The position numbers and the translations under genes are program-made. Below, piece after piece: positions 45,861-54,974 of a stretch of DNA of 64,000 bases. The DNA is from DATKNA01 sp963755755. GTDB taxonomy: Bacteria; Actinomycetota; Actinomycetes; Actinomycetales; Kineosporiaceae. The stretch is from contig CAVWLJ010000009.1 in NCBI GenBank assembly GCA_963755755.1, forward strand, positions 124,001 through 188,000. Reading direction: 5' to 3'. Within the stretch, counting starts at the first letter, position 1, and every line of letters begins with the position of its first letter. Under the pieces are notes generated by a model that worked only from the letters and a program-made list of their open reading frames with translations, made no database searches and had not been told where the DNA came from.

Positions 45861-48037
45861 GCGCCGACACCTTCCTCGACCAGGCGCTGAGAGGCAGCGT
45901 CGGGAGCAGCGCCGCCGCTCTGGAGAAGCTCGGCCTGACGACCGTGCGAGATCTCCTCTGGCACTTCCCGCGCCGCTACATCCCCCTGGGCGAGCTCACG
46001 CCGCTGCGCGATCTCACGAAGGGCGACCACGTCACGTTCGTCGGCGAGGTCGTCCGGACGTCGCTCTTCACGGCGCGCACCGGCACCAAGCTCTACAAGG
46101 TGACGATCGACGACGGCGCGACCACGCACGAGGTCACGTTCTTCAACCCCGGCAAGCTGATCTACAAGCTCCACGAGGGCACGCGGGCCCTCTTCAGCTG
46201 CGACGTGGGTGAGTTCAAGGGGAAGCCGCAGCTGACCCACCCGGACTTCTTCCCGATCGAGACCGAGGAGGAGGCGGCCGAGTTCGCGCGGTCGCCGTAC
46301 CCGCTCTACCCGCTGGGCAAGGGCGTCAAGAACTACGTCGTCCTCAACGCCGTCCGGATGCTCCTCGACGTCCTGCCCGACCTGCCGGATCCGATCCCTC
46401 CGGAGATCCGGTCGCGGCAGGGAGTGCTGGGCGTCGTCCCCGCCCTGCGCGCGATCCACCGCCCGCACGAGGACAAGGACTGGCAGCAGGCGCGGCGACG
46501 GTTCCGGTTCGAGGAGGCCTTCGTCCTGCAGGTCGCGCTCGCGCAGCGCCGCGCCGCCGACCGGCTGGTCACGGCGACACCGCGCCGCCCCGTCGCCGGC
46601 GGCCTGCTCGAGGCGTTCGACGCGCAACTGCCCTTCGAGCTGACCGCGGGGCAGCGGCGCGTCGCCGAGGAGATCGCGGCCGACATGGCGCGCGACTGGC
46701 CGATGCAGCGGCTGCTGCAGGGCGAGGTCGGGTCGGGCAAGACGGTGGTGGCCCTGCGGGCCATGCTCTCCGTCGTCGACGCCGGCGCCCAGGCCGCGTT
46801 GCTCGCGCCGACCGAGGTGCTCGCCGCCCAGCACCACCGCTCGATCTCCGCCCTGCTCGGCCCGCTCGCGGAGGCCGGCATGCTCGGCGGCGCGGACAAC
46901 GGCACGAAGGTGGCCCTGCTCACCGGCTCCCAGTCCACCGGAGCGCGCCGCCGCGCACTGCTGGACGTCGTCAGCGGGGACGCCGGCGTCGTCGTCGGCA
47001 CCCACGCCCTGTTGCAGGACAGGGTCGAGTTCCGCGACCTGGGGCTGGTGGTCGTCGACGAGCAGCACCGGTTCGGGGTGGAGCAGCGCGACGCGCTGCG
47101 CGAGAAGGGCAAGGTCGCCCCGCACGTCCTGGTCATGACGGCCACGCCGATCCCGCGCACCGTCGCGATGACCGTGTTCGGCGACCTCGAGACGTCCACT
47201 CTGCGCGAGCTCCCGAAGGGCCGGACGCCGATCGGGACGCATCTGGTGTCCCTGCTCGCCAACCCCCGCTGGGAGAGCCGGATCTGGCAGCGGATCCGCG
47301 AGGAGGTCGACGCCGGGCACCAGGTGTTCGTCGTGTGCCCGCGGATCGGCGACGCCGGACCGGAGACCGACGAGCCGGACGCCGACTCGGGCGCGACCTC
47401 GGACGACGAGACCCCCCGCGTGCCGTCCCGTGCCGTCGTCGAGGTCCTCGAGGAGCTGCGCGGACGGCCCGAGCTCGACGGGCTGCGCGTCGAGCCGCTG
47501 CACGGCCGGCAACCCGTCGAGGAGCGCGAGGCGACGATGCAGGCGTTCGCCGCCGGCGAGGTGCACGTGCTCGTCGCGACCACCGTCGTCGAGGTCGGTG
47601 TCGACGTCCCGAACGCCACGCTCATGGTGCTCCTCGACGCCGACCGGTTCGGCATCTCCCAGCTGCACCAGCTGCGCGGGCGCGTCGGGCGCGGCAGCGC
47701 GCCCTCGCTGTGCCTGCTGGTCACCCGGGTCGAGCAGGGGACGCCCGCGCACGAGCGGCTCGAGGCGGTGGCGGCGACGCTCGACGGGTTCGAGCTGGCC
47801 CGGGTCGACCTCGAGCAACGCCGGGAGGGCGACGTCCTGGGCAAGGCGCAGTCCGGCGGGCGGTCGTCGCTGAGGCTGCTGCGCGTGCTCCGCGACGAGC
47901 AGCTCATCGAAGCCGCCCGGCACGAGGCCGTCGCGCTCGTCGCGCAGGACCCGGCCGCGGAGGGACACGCCGGCCTGAGGGCCGCGCTCGACGAGCTGCT
48001 CGAGGAGGGCAAGGACGCCTACCTCGAGCGGACCTGA
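45857..48037 (+). CDS. recG: ATP-dependent DNA helicase RecG
   Basis: Fork-remodelling helicase, 726 residues and intact. The N-terminal wedge/OB region reads LRDLTKGDHVTFVGEVVRTS. Helicase motifs: Walker A LLQGEVGSGKTVVALRAML, DEQH box LVVVDEQHRFGVEQRDAL, motif III VMTATPIPRTVAMTVFGDLE, and the C-terminal ATTVVEVGVDVPNATLMVLL and LHQLRGRVGRGSAPSLCLLV. ATG 45857 overlaps the stop of the kinase-like gene. rsmD starts one base after its stop. Confidence 0.96.
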   Translation: MSADTFLDQALRGSVGSSAAALEKLGLTTVRDLLWHFPRRYIPLGELTPLRDLTKGDHVTFVGEVVRTSLFTARTGTKLYKVTIDDGATTHEVTFFNPGKLIYKLHEGTRALFSCDVGEFKGKPQLTHPDFFPIETEEEAAEFARSPYPLYPLGKGVKNYVVLNAVRMLLDVLPDLPDPIPPEIRSRQGVLGVVPALRAIHRPHEDKDWQQARRRFRFEEAFVLQVALAQRRAADRLVTATPRRPVAGGLLEAFDAQLPFELTAGQRRVAEEIAADMARDWPMQRLLQGEVGSGKTVVALRAMLSVVDAGAQAALLAPTEVLAAQHHRSISALLGPLAEAGMLGGADNGTKVALLTGSQSTGARRRALLDVVSGDAGVVVGTHALLQDRVEFRDLGLVVVDEQHRFGVEQRDALREKGKVAPHVLVMTATPIPRTVAMTVFGDLETSTLRELPKGRTPIGTHLVSLLANPRWESRIWQRIREEVDAGHQVFVVCPRIGDAGPETDEPDADSGATSDDETPRVPSRAVVEVLEELRGRPELDGLRVEPLHGRQPVEEREATMQAFAAGEVHVLVATTVVEVGVDVPNATLMVLLDADRFGISQLHQLRGRVGRGSAPSLCLLVTRVEQGTPAHERLEAVAATLDGFELARVDLEQRREGDVLGKAQSGGRSSLRLLRVLRDEQLIEAARHEAVALVAQDPAAEGHAGLRAALDELLEEGKDAYLERT

Positions 48038-48038
48038 G

Positions 48039-48600
48039 ATGACCCGCATCATCGCCGGCTCGGCGGGTGGCCGGCGGATCGAGACGCCGAAGGGCTCCGA
48101 CACCCGCCCGACGAGCGACCGCGTGCGCGAGGCCTTGTTCGGCGCGCTCGACGCCCGCGGCGCCGTCGCCGGCGCCGTCGTGCTCGACCTCTTCGCGGGC
48201 TCGGGGGCGCTCGGGCTCGAGGCGGCCAGCCGCGGTGCCTCCAGCGTGGTCCTCGTCGACGTGGCGCGTCCGGCCGTCGAGGTGGCGCGGCGCAACGCGG
48301 CCGCGACTGGGGCTGACCGGCGTCCGCGTCGTCCAGGCGCCGGTACTGCGCTACCTGGCCGGGCCGGCGACCCCGGCGGCCCTGGCCCTGCTCGACCCGC
48401 CGTACGCCCTCGGCGAGTCCGACCTCGCCGCCGTCCTGGCCGCGCTGGACGCCGGGCACCTCGCGCCGGGCGCCCTCGTCGTCGTCGAACGCGACGCGCG
48501 CAGCCCCGAGCCGCTCTGGCCGGCCGACTGGGCACCCGACGGTGTGCGCCGTTACGGCGACACGGCGCTCTGGACGGCCACTGCTAGGTTGCGCGCGTGA
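48039..48600 (+). CDS. rsmD: 16S rRNA (guanine(966)-N(2))-methyltransferase (frameshifted)
   Basis: A SAM-dependent rRNA methyltransferase of about 187 residues. TRIIAGSAGGRRIETPKGSD, RPTSDRVREALFGAL and the SAM motif VLDLFAGSGALGLEAASRGA are typical. After a correction near 48308 it continues LGLTGVRVVQAPVLRYLAGP and the catalytic LLDPPYALGESDLAAVL. The stop overlaps the coaD start. Position between recG and coaD is standard. Confidence 0.92.
48585..48590 (+). promoter_or_regulatory. Leaderless -10 box of coaD inside rsmD
   Basis: TAGGTT ends 6 bases before GTG 48597, so coaD may have its own leaderless transcript besides read-through from recG-rsmD. Confidence 0.5.
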
Positions 48601-49082
48601 GTCGCCTCGCGGTCTGCCCGGGCAGCTACGACCCGGTGACGAACGGGCACGTCGACGTCGTCCGTCGGGCGGTCGCGCTGTTCGACGAGGTGGTCGTGGC
48701 CGTGCTGGCGAACCCGGCGAAGCGAGGGCTGTTCTCCCTGGAGGAGCGGGTGGAGCTGGTCCGGGCCTCGGTCGAGGGGTTGCCGGGCGTGCGCGTCGAC
48801 CCGGTCGGCGGCGGCATCCTCCTCGTGGACTACTGCCGCTCGGTGGGGGCGTCGGCCGTGGTCAAGGGGCTGCGTTCGGGCACGGACTTCGCGTACGAGC
48901 TGCCGATGGCGCTGATGAACCGGCACCTGACCGGGCTCGAGACGGTGTTCCTGCCCGGCGATCCCACGCTCGAGCACGTGTCGAGCAGCCTGGTCAAGGA
49001 GGTGGCGTCGCACGGCGGCGACGTCACCGGCCTCGTGCCCGACCCGGTCCTGCCCCGCCTGCTCGCCAAGCTCGCCCGCTGA
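48597..49082 (+). CDS. coaD: Pantetheine-phosphate adenylyltransferase
   Basis: Penultimate enzyme of coenzyme A synthesis. The 161-residue protein has the nucleotidyltransferase motif AVCPGSYDPVTNGHVDVVRR (T-x-G-H), VVKGLRSGTDFAYELPMALM, and the C-terminal ETVFLPGDPTLEHVSSSLVK. GTG 48597 overlaps the rsmD stop. Intact and normal length. Confidence 0.96.
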   Translation: MSRLAVCPGSYDPVTNGHVDVVRRAVALFDEVVVAVLANPAKRGLFSLEERVELVRASVEGLPGVRVDPVGGGILLVDYCRSVGASAVVKGLRSGTDFAYELPMALMNRHLTGLETVFLPGDPTLEHVSSSLVKEVASHGGDVTGLVPDPVLPRLLAKLAR

Positions 49083-49147
49083 CGCGCAGCCCCCCGCCAC
49101 TCACGCACGTCAGGTGTGGCGGTTTGGGGGAGCGGCTGCACGTGCAG

Positions 49148-49153
49148 TAACCT
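49148..49153 (+). promoter_or_regulatory. Candidate -10 box of the DUF177-rpmF-rnc-mutM run
   Basis: TAACCT lies 63 bases before ATG 49217, and 6 bases before an in-frame TTG at 49160 that would be a leaderless alternative start. Confidence 0.45.
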
Positions 49154-49216
49154 CTCTCCTTGGTCTCGGACGCCGATGGCGCCGATGCCGAAGCCCTCCG
49201 CACCAGCATCGAAGGA

Positions 49217-49777
49217 ATGATGATCCGCCTGGACCCCCGGTCCCCGCTCGTGATCGACACGCGAGAGCTGGGACGCCGACCGGGAACCATGCGGAAGGTC
49301 CATCGGACCATCGCTGCACCGGCGGGTCTCGGCACCGACGTGATCGGCGTCCCCGAAGGCTCCGACCTCGAGCTGGATCTCCGGCTCGAGGCGGTGATGG
49401 AGGGCATCCTCGTCTCCGGCACCGTCGCCGGGCGGACCGTCGGGGAGTGCGTGCGGTGCCTGGACACGGTCGAAGGTGAAGTCGAGGCCGACATCCAGGA
49501 GCTGTACGTCTACCCGGGCCGCACGCCCGACGGCGTGGAGGAGGAGGACGAGCTCCGCGAGCTGCAGGACGATCTGATCGACCTGGAGCCCGTGCTGTAC
49601 GACTCGCTGGTGCCGGCCCTGCCGTTCCAGCCGGTATGCCGGGACGATTGCCCGGGTCTGTGCTCCGAGTGCGGGGCGCGCCTGGCGGACGACCCGGGGC
49701 ACACGCACGAGAGCACCGACCCCCGGTGGGCGGAGCTGCAACACCTGTTGAGCCAGAACGACCCTGAGGAGAAGTGA
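49217..49777 (+). CDS. YceD/DUF177 family protein
   Basis: A protein of about 186 residues that nearly always precedes rpmF and is linked to 23S rRNA synthesis. Blocks are LDPRSPLVIDTRELGRRPGT, TVGECVRCLDTVEGEVEADI and the paired-Cys VCRDDCPGLCSECGARLADD. Two adjacent ATG codons (49217, 49220) are candidate starts; an in-frame TTG at 49160 would add 19 residues. It ends one base before the rpmF start codon. Confidence 0.88.
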   Translation: MMIRLDPRSPLVIDTRELGRRPGTMRKVHRTIAAPAGLGTDVIGVPEGSDLELDLRLEAVMEGILVSGTVAGRTVGECVRCLDTVEGEVEADIQELYVYPGRTPDGVEEEDELRELQDDLIDLEPVLYDSLVPALPFQPVCRDDCPGLCSECGARLADDPGHTHESTDPRWAELQHLLSQNDPEEK

Positions 49778-49778
49778 C

Positions 49779-49982
49779 GTGGCGGTCCCGAAGCGGAAGA
49801 TGTCGCGGAGCAACACGCGGGCCCGCCGCTCGCAGTGGAAGGCTGCTGCCACCACCCTGACGACCCGGGTCGAGGGCGGCCAGGTCGTGTACTCGCGCCC
49901 GCACCAGGCGCGCGTCGTCACGGACTCGGCGGGCACACCGCTCTACCTCGAGTACAAGGGCCGCAAGGTCAAGGACCTCTGA
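49779..49982 (+). CDS. rpmF: 50S ribosomal protein L32
   Basis: A 67-residue ribosomal protein starting AVPKRKMSRSNTRARRSQWK, the universal L32 start. The Cys of zinc-type L32 are absent (the second half reads VVYSRPHQARVVTDSAGTPL), so this is the zinc-free form, in contrast to the zinc-binding L28 nearby. GAGGAGAAGTGAC precedes GTG 49779. Confidence 0.95.
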   Translation: MAVPKRKMSRSNTRARRSQWKAAATTLTTRVEGGQVVYSRPHQARVVTDSAGTPLYLEYKGRKVKDL

Positions 49983-50004
49983 GTCGACGGCCCGCGGCGA
50001 ACCC

Positions 50005-50744
50005 GTGGCCGCCTCGCATCGCCCCCGTCGCGTCGAGGAGCTCGTCGACGCGCTCGGCGTCTCCATCGCCCCCGCCCTGCTCGAGCGCGCCCTGACGCAC
50101 CGCTCCTACGCCTACGAGCACGGCAACCTGCCGACGAACGAGCGGCTGGAGTTCCTCGGCGACACCGTGCTGAGCCTGGTCGTCACCGACGCCCTCTACC
50201 ACCGCCACCCGGACGAGCCCGAGGGCAAGCTCGCCAAGCTGCGCGCCGCCGTCGTCAACGGGCGCGCGCTGGCCGCACGTGGCGCGGGCCCTCGGCGTGG
50301 GCGACCACATCCTGCTGGGCCGCGGGGAGGAGACCAGCGGCGGCCGCGACAAGTCCTCGATCCTCGCCGACGCCGTCGAGGCGCTCATCGGCGCGGTCTA
50401 CGTCGAGCACGGGATACAGGTCGCGACCGCCTTCGTCCGCCGGCTCGTCGACCCGCTGCTGACCCAGTCCGACAACCTGGGTGCGGGCCTGGACTGGAAG
50501 ACGAGCCTGCAGGAACGGACCGCGCAGCTGGACCTCGGCGTCCCGGAGTACGTGGTGACGGAGGAGGGCCCGGACCACGCGAAGACCTTCCACGCCTCCG
50601 TGCTCGTCCAGGGCGTCGTCCTGGGCAAGGGCAGCGGCAAGAGCAAGAAGGAGGCCGAGCAGGGGGCGGCCGTCCACGGCCTTCGAGTCCCTGACCGCGA
50701 CCCGGCAGAACGGCTCGGGGCCGGACCAGCCGCCCACCGCCTGA
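50005..50744 (+). CDS. rnc: Ribonuclease III (two frameshifts)
   Basis: Double-strand RNA endonuclease of about 245 residues. The catalytic signature NERLEFLGDTVLSLVVTDAL and the second acidic site SSILADAVEALIGAVYVEHG are present. The dsRNA-binding domain follows: DWKTSLQERTAQLDLGVPEY and GSGKSKKEAEQGAA. Frame corrections near 50275 (then HVARALGVGDHILLGRGEE) and 50678 (then AFESLTATRQNGSGPDQPPT) give TGA 50742-50744. It is followed by mutM, as in many actinobacteria. Confidence 0.92.
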
Positions 50745-50763
50745 TCGGCCATCCGGCCGCGAC

Positions 50764-51695
50764 ATGCCCGAGCTGCCCGAGGTCGAGGTCGTCCGGCGCG
50801 GCCTCGCCCGCTGGGTGCTCGGCGCGCGGCTCAGCGGCGTCGAGGTGCTGAACCCCCGCGTCGTCCGCTGGCACGAGGCCGGCCCGGTCGACTTCGCCGC
50901 CCGGCTCACCGGCGCGCAGGTGCGCGACGCCGTCCGGCGGGGCAAGTTCCTCTGGCTCGAGCTCGACACCGGCGAGGCCCTGCTCGCGCATCTGGGCATG
51001 AGCGGTCAGCTGGTCCTCCAGCCGCCGGACGCCGAGCGGCGAGCGGCACCTCCGCGTCCGGATCGCGCTGGACGGCGGACACGGCGGAGGGCCGCGAGCT
51101 CCGCTTCGTGGACCAGCGGATGTTCGGCGGCCTCGACGTCGTCCCGCTGGTCCCTACCCCGGACGGCGGCCCCGGCGGTCGCGGCGGCAGCGACCCGGAG
51201 CGGTGGACGCCGTCCGCGCCCGCTGCTCCCGCCCCAGGTCACCCACATCGCCCGCGACCCGCTCGACCCGACGCTCGACGAGAAGGCACTGTGACCCGAT
51301 GGCGGAGCCGCCGCACGGGGGTCAAGCGGGCGCTGCTGGACCAGAGCCTCGTCTCCGGCGTCGGCAACATCTATGCGGACGAGGCGCTGTGGCGGGCGAA
51401 GCTGCACTACGCGCGAGCGACCGACGCCATGACGGGCCCGGCGGTCCGGCGCGTGCTCGACGCCGTCCGGGAGGTCATGGCCGACGCCCTGGGGCAGGGC
51501 GGCACGAGCTTCGACTCGCTCTACGTGAACGTCAACGGGGAGAGCGGCTACTTCGACCGGTCGCTGGCCGTCTACGGCCGGGAGGGCCTGCCGTGCCCGC
51601 GCTGCGGCACGCTGATCCGTCGTGACAGGTTCATGAACCGCTCGTCCTACTACTGCCCGCACGACCAGCCGCGGCCGCGCGCCGGGCGTTGGTGA
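50764..51695 (+). CDS. mutM: Formamidopyrimidine-DNA glycosylase (about three frameshifts)
   Basis: Base-excision enzyme for 8-oxoguanine. The catalytic Pro2 and Glu3 are in PELPEVEVVRRGLARWVLG. The helix-two-turn-helix reads LLDQSLVSGVGNIYADEALW and the C-terminal zinc finger CPRCGTLIRRDRFMNRSSYY plus CPHDQ. Indels near 51042, 51225 and 51293 must be corrected to read ELRFVDQRMFGGLDVVPLVP and LLPPQVTHIARDPLDPTLDE. The reconstructed length is about 310 residues, slightly long because of a Gly-rich insert after VPTPDGGPGGRGG. Confidence 0.9.
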
Positions 51696-51849
51696 CGTCC
51701 GCGGGTACCTGCCCGTCGGCGTCGATCGGCGTCCAGCCCGCGCCGGGGCGCCAGTGCGAACCGCAGCCCTGACACGCGAAGAGGTCGTCGCCGGCCCGGG
51801 TGCGCACCCAGCGGCACAGGCTGCGGCAGGGCCGGGACAGGAGCTCCAC
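51631..51849 (-). CDS. Small zinc-ribbon-like protein, overlapping the mutM 3' end
   Basis: A 72-residue protein starting VELLSRPCRSLCRWVRTRAG, then DDLFACQGCGSHWRPGAGWT. C-x3-C and C-x2-C pairs 18 residues apart fit a zinc ribbon, and the middle has normal amino acid composition. The 3' part lies antisense to the last 65 bases of mutM. GTG 51849 is used; no clear ribosome binding site. Real but unproven. Confidence 0.45.
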   Translation of the reverse strand: MELLSRPCRSLCRWVRTRAGDDLFACQGCGSHWRPGAGWTPIDADGQVPADVTNARRAAAAGRAGSSRTSGS

Positions 51850-51906
51850 GGGCGAAGCCTGCCATGCGCGCTGCGGCGATCTCTCGCCGGAGCGTCTTCG
51901 GTTCGT

Positions 51907-51912
51907 TACGGT
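51907..51912 (+). promoter_or_regulatory. Leaderless -10 box of acyP
   Basis: TACGGT ends 6 bases before ATG 51919 with no ribosome binding site. Confidence 0.55.
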
Positions 51913-51918
51913 GCGGCA

Positions 51919-52254
51919 ATGGATCCGCGCCCCGTCCCCGCGCCGCCGCGCTGGGCCTCCTCCGCCGCCGAGGCGGTCCGGCTGACGGTGTGGGTGCGCG
52001 GCCAGGTCCAGGGCGTGGGTTTCCGCTGGTGGACGCGGTCCCGCGGGCTGGAGCTGCACCTCGCCGGGATGGCCACGAACCTGCGGGACGGCCGCGTCGA
52101 GGTCGTCGCGGAGGGCCCGCGGGCGGCGTGCGAGCAGCTGCTGGCGTGGATCTCCGAGCAGCCGTCGGCGAAGAACCGCCCCGGCAGCGTCTCCGGGGTG
52201 GCGCACCGCTGGTCGGCGCCGTCGGGGGCGCTCCGCGGGTTCAAGGAACGCTGA
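51919..52254 (+). CDS. acyP: Acylphosphatase
   Basis: A 111-residue protein with an N-terminal Pro-rich extension and the acylphosphatase core: VRLTVWVRGQVQGVGFRWWT holds the catalytic Arg, and GMATNLRDGRVEVVAEG the catalytic Asn. It hydrolyses carboxyl-phosphate bonds. The standard neighbour of mutM and smc in actinobacteria. Its 3' end overlaps that of the convergent CapA-like gene by 14 bases. Confidence 0.93.
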   Translation: MDPRPVPAPPRWASSAAEAVRLTVWVRGQVQGVGFRWWTRSRGLELHLAGMATNLRDGRVEVVAEGPRAACEQLLAWISEQPSAKNRPGSVSGVAHRWSAPSGALRGFKER

Positions 52255-53505
52255 TCAGAGGGCCGATCGCATGATCGTCGCGTCGCGGCTGCCGATCATG
52301 GACGGTGGCGTCACGGCTGTGGCCGCGGAGGCTCGCGTAGATCGCTTTGGTGCGACGCAGGGACGCGGCCAGCGCGGCACGCAGGGACGCCGGGGTCGCG
52401 GGGTCGGCGAGGGCCTGGCTCACCGGCCACACCGTGTAGGGACCGATCTGGCAGTAGGTCGCGGTGATCGTCACCTTGTCGGCCACCCAACGGCGGCTGC
52501 GACGGACGACGTGCACGCTGACGATGGCGCCGTCCTGCGTCTGCGGTTTCAGGCCGGCGGCGGGGGACTGGTTCGACAGCAGGTTGCCCATGCCGAAGAC
52601 GACGTACTTGGAACCGATCCGCTCGACCGGCTGCTGGACGTGCACGTGGTCGCCGAGGATGAGGTCGACGTACGGCGACGCCAGCAGCGCTCTGGCCTGC
52701 GCGAGCTGGGTGGAGGTGGGCGCGGACCGGTACTCCTGCCCCCAGTGCAGGGACACCACGACGAAGGTGGCGCCGGAGGCCCGGGCGCGGCGGGCGTCCG
52801 CGAGGATCCGGGACACCGAGGTGATGTTCACCGACCACGGGGCGGCGGACGGCACCGCGGATCCCGTTGGTGCCGTACGTGTAGGACAGCTGCGCGACGA
52901 CCGCCCCCTTGACGACGGTGGAGCTCGATCCGCTGGGCCTCGTCCGCCGAGCGTGCGGTGCCCGCGTGTGCCAGGTGGTTCGCGTCGAGCGCACGGAGCG
53001 TGTCCCGGACGCCGGAGACGCCCCGGTCGACGGAGTGGTTCGAGGCGGTCGAGCAGCCGTCGTAGCCGGCCCAGGCGACCGCGTCGGCGAGCTCGTGCGG
53101 GGTGTTGAAGACCGGGTATCCGCTGATGTTCCGGTCGTTCGCGGAGAGCGGCGTCTCGATGTGGCAGATCGCCAGGTCCGCCCCGGCGATGATCGGGCCG
53201 CACCTTGGTGAGCATCGACCGGAAGTCGTAGCGCCGGCCGCCGCCCTGGGCGAGGGCGCGGTTCGCGACGGGCTTGTGGATCAGCAGGTCACCCGTCGCG
53301 ACGAGGGTGAACGCGTCCGGGGAGTCCGCCTGCGCCGCGCCGGCCGGGCGAGGGCGCGGACGACGGGGACGCCGACGCGGAGGCCGAGAGGCGTGACGGA
53401 CGAGGTGGCGGCGACGGGGTGGCCCGTGGACGTCGTCGAGCACGCCGCGAGCGCGACGGCGGCGAGGGCGACGACTGCCGGGGCGCGACCCCGTCGGCGG
53501 TTCAC
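52241..53505 (-). CDS. CapA-family lipoprotein (about four frameshifts)
   Basis: A predicted surface lipoprotein of about 420 residues. The signal RGRAPAVVALAAVALAACST ends in a lipobox. The CapA (metallophosphatase-like) domain reads FTLVATGDLLIHKPVANRAL, DLAICHIETPLSANDRNISG, NTPHELADAVAWAGYDGCST, ATFVVVSLHWGQEYRSAPTS and VDLILGDHVHVQQPVERIGS. CapA proteins take part in poly-gamma-glutamate or surface polymer handling. Frame corrections near 53340, 53205, 52925 and 52858 are needed. The 3' end overlaps acyP. Confidence 0.8.
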
Positions 53506-53570
53506 GGCAGCAGGATGCCCGAGACGTCGCCGCGGTTGACAGCGGGAGCGCCGGGACCCGCCGGAGTCCG

Positions 53571-54744
53571 TCAGCCCACCCACTGCCCTTGGGTGAAGGC
53601 GACCACCCCGGCCGCCGCCAGCGGGACGGCGAGCGTGAGATACGCGGCGTGCACCCAGCGGTACCGCGCCGCGGCCACCGCCAGGAGGATCCACAGCGGC
53701 CACCACACCAGCGTGGCCGCGCGCGACGGACGCGTAGAACGAGGACGTCGCCAGCGCGGCCACCTGCCCGCCGACGTAGACCGCCTCGCCCCAGTCGCGC
53801 CGCACGAGGAGCACGACGGTGAGGGCGGCGCCGACGGCGAGCGCCACGATCTCGACGCCGAAGGACCAGGCGAACGCCGACGGCTGGGCCGGATCACCCG
53901 CCGCGTGCCAGGTGGTGAGGAACGACGTCCAGGGCAGCTCGAGGTGCCGGCCGAAGGCGTCGGCCTCGACGTGCTGCCAGGCGAGCCAGTCGCCGGTGAT
54001 CGCATGCAGGTAGACGGAGAACGCGGCGATCCCGGCCCAGGGCAGCAACAGCGCGGGCAGGGTGCGCCACCGCCGGCCCTCGGCGTCAGTGAACCACTGC
54101 ACGACGAGGGCGACGCCGAGGAACGCGCCCGTGATCCGGACCGTGCCGGCCAGGCCGGCGAGGGTTCCCGCGAGCAGCCAGCGCCGTTGCCGCGCCGCGA
54201 GCCACGAGCCCACCGCCAGGGCGAGGAACAGCGTCTCGGAGTACCCGGCGAACAGGAACACGGCGAACGGGGAGACGACCAGGTAGAGCACCGCTCGCGA
54301 CCCGACGGCGTCCCCGTGGTCCCGGGCCGCGAGCCGCGCCATCGCGGTGACGGCGAACCCTCCCGCGACCAGCGAGACCAGCAGACCGGCGGCCGCCCAG
54401 TTCGCCGTGACGAGGTGGGCCAGCCGCAGCGCGATCGGCTCGCCGGGGAAGAACGCGGCGGTGCCGGTGTCCGGGTAGTAGCGCGGATAGCCCTGGTAGC
54501 CGAACTCGCCGATCTTGGCGAAGACGACGACGTCCCAGCGGTACCAGAGGTCGAGGAAGCCCGGGACGCGGCCGGCCGTCGTGCGGCGCCAGGGTCCAGG
54601 CCGAGGCGACGGTCAGCACGACGACGGCGACCCGGCTCAGCAGCCAGATCGCGAGCGGCTCCCAGCGCGGCGGCCCGCGAACGACTCCCCGGCGCCCTCC
54701 TCCTCGGGGACCTCCGGCACGACCACCGTCGACGCTCCCGACAC
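53571..54744 (-). CDS. Membrane mannosyltransferase, PIG-V-like (about three frameshifts)
   Basis: A polytopic membrane protein of about 390 residues resembling the PIG-V type mannosyltransferases. The first helix reads LAIWLLSRVAVVVLTVASAW, followed by the lumenal LWYRWDVVVFAKIGEFGYQG with an acidic pair, then FFPGEPIALRLAHLVTANWA and VSPFAVFLFAGYSETLFLAL. At least nine hydrophobic helices follow, ending VPLAAAGVVAFTQGQWVG. Frames change near 54670, 54597 and 53727. GTG 54744 follows GAGAGGGAGCGCTG. It probably uses polyprenyl-phosphate sugars at the membrane. Confidence 0.75.
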
Positions 54745-54974
54745 CAGCGCTCCCTCTCGTCGACGGCAGGCCCGCGGGCCCATCCTCGCGGATGCGCGCG
54801 GTTCGCCGCGCCCGTCGGTGTTCCTGCCCGTGTCGCGGCGCGAACCGCCTCGGACGCTCCGGGCGACGCGCTAATGTCGAGGAGACCTGCGCGCGCCCCC
54901 CGCATCCGAACGCCGGCGCCCGACCAGCGGGAACGACCGGCCGCATCCGGCGCCGTGTGAGGAGAGCCCCTGAC

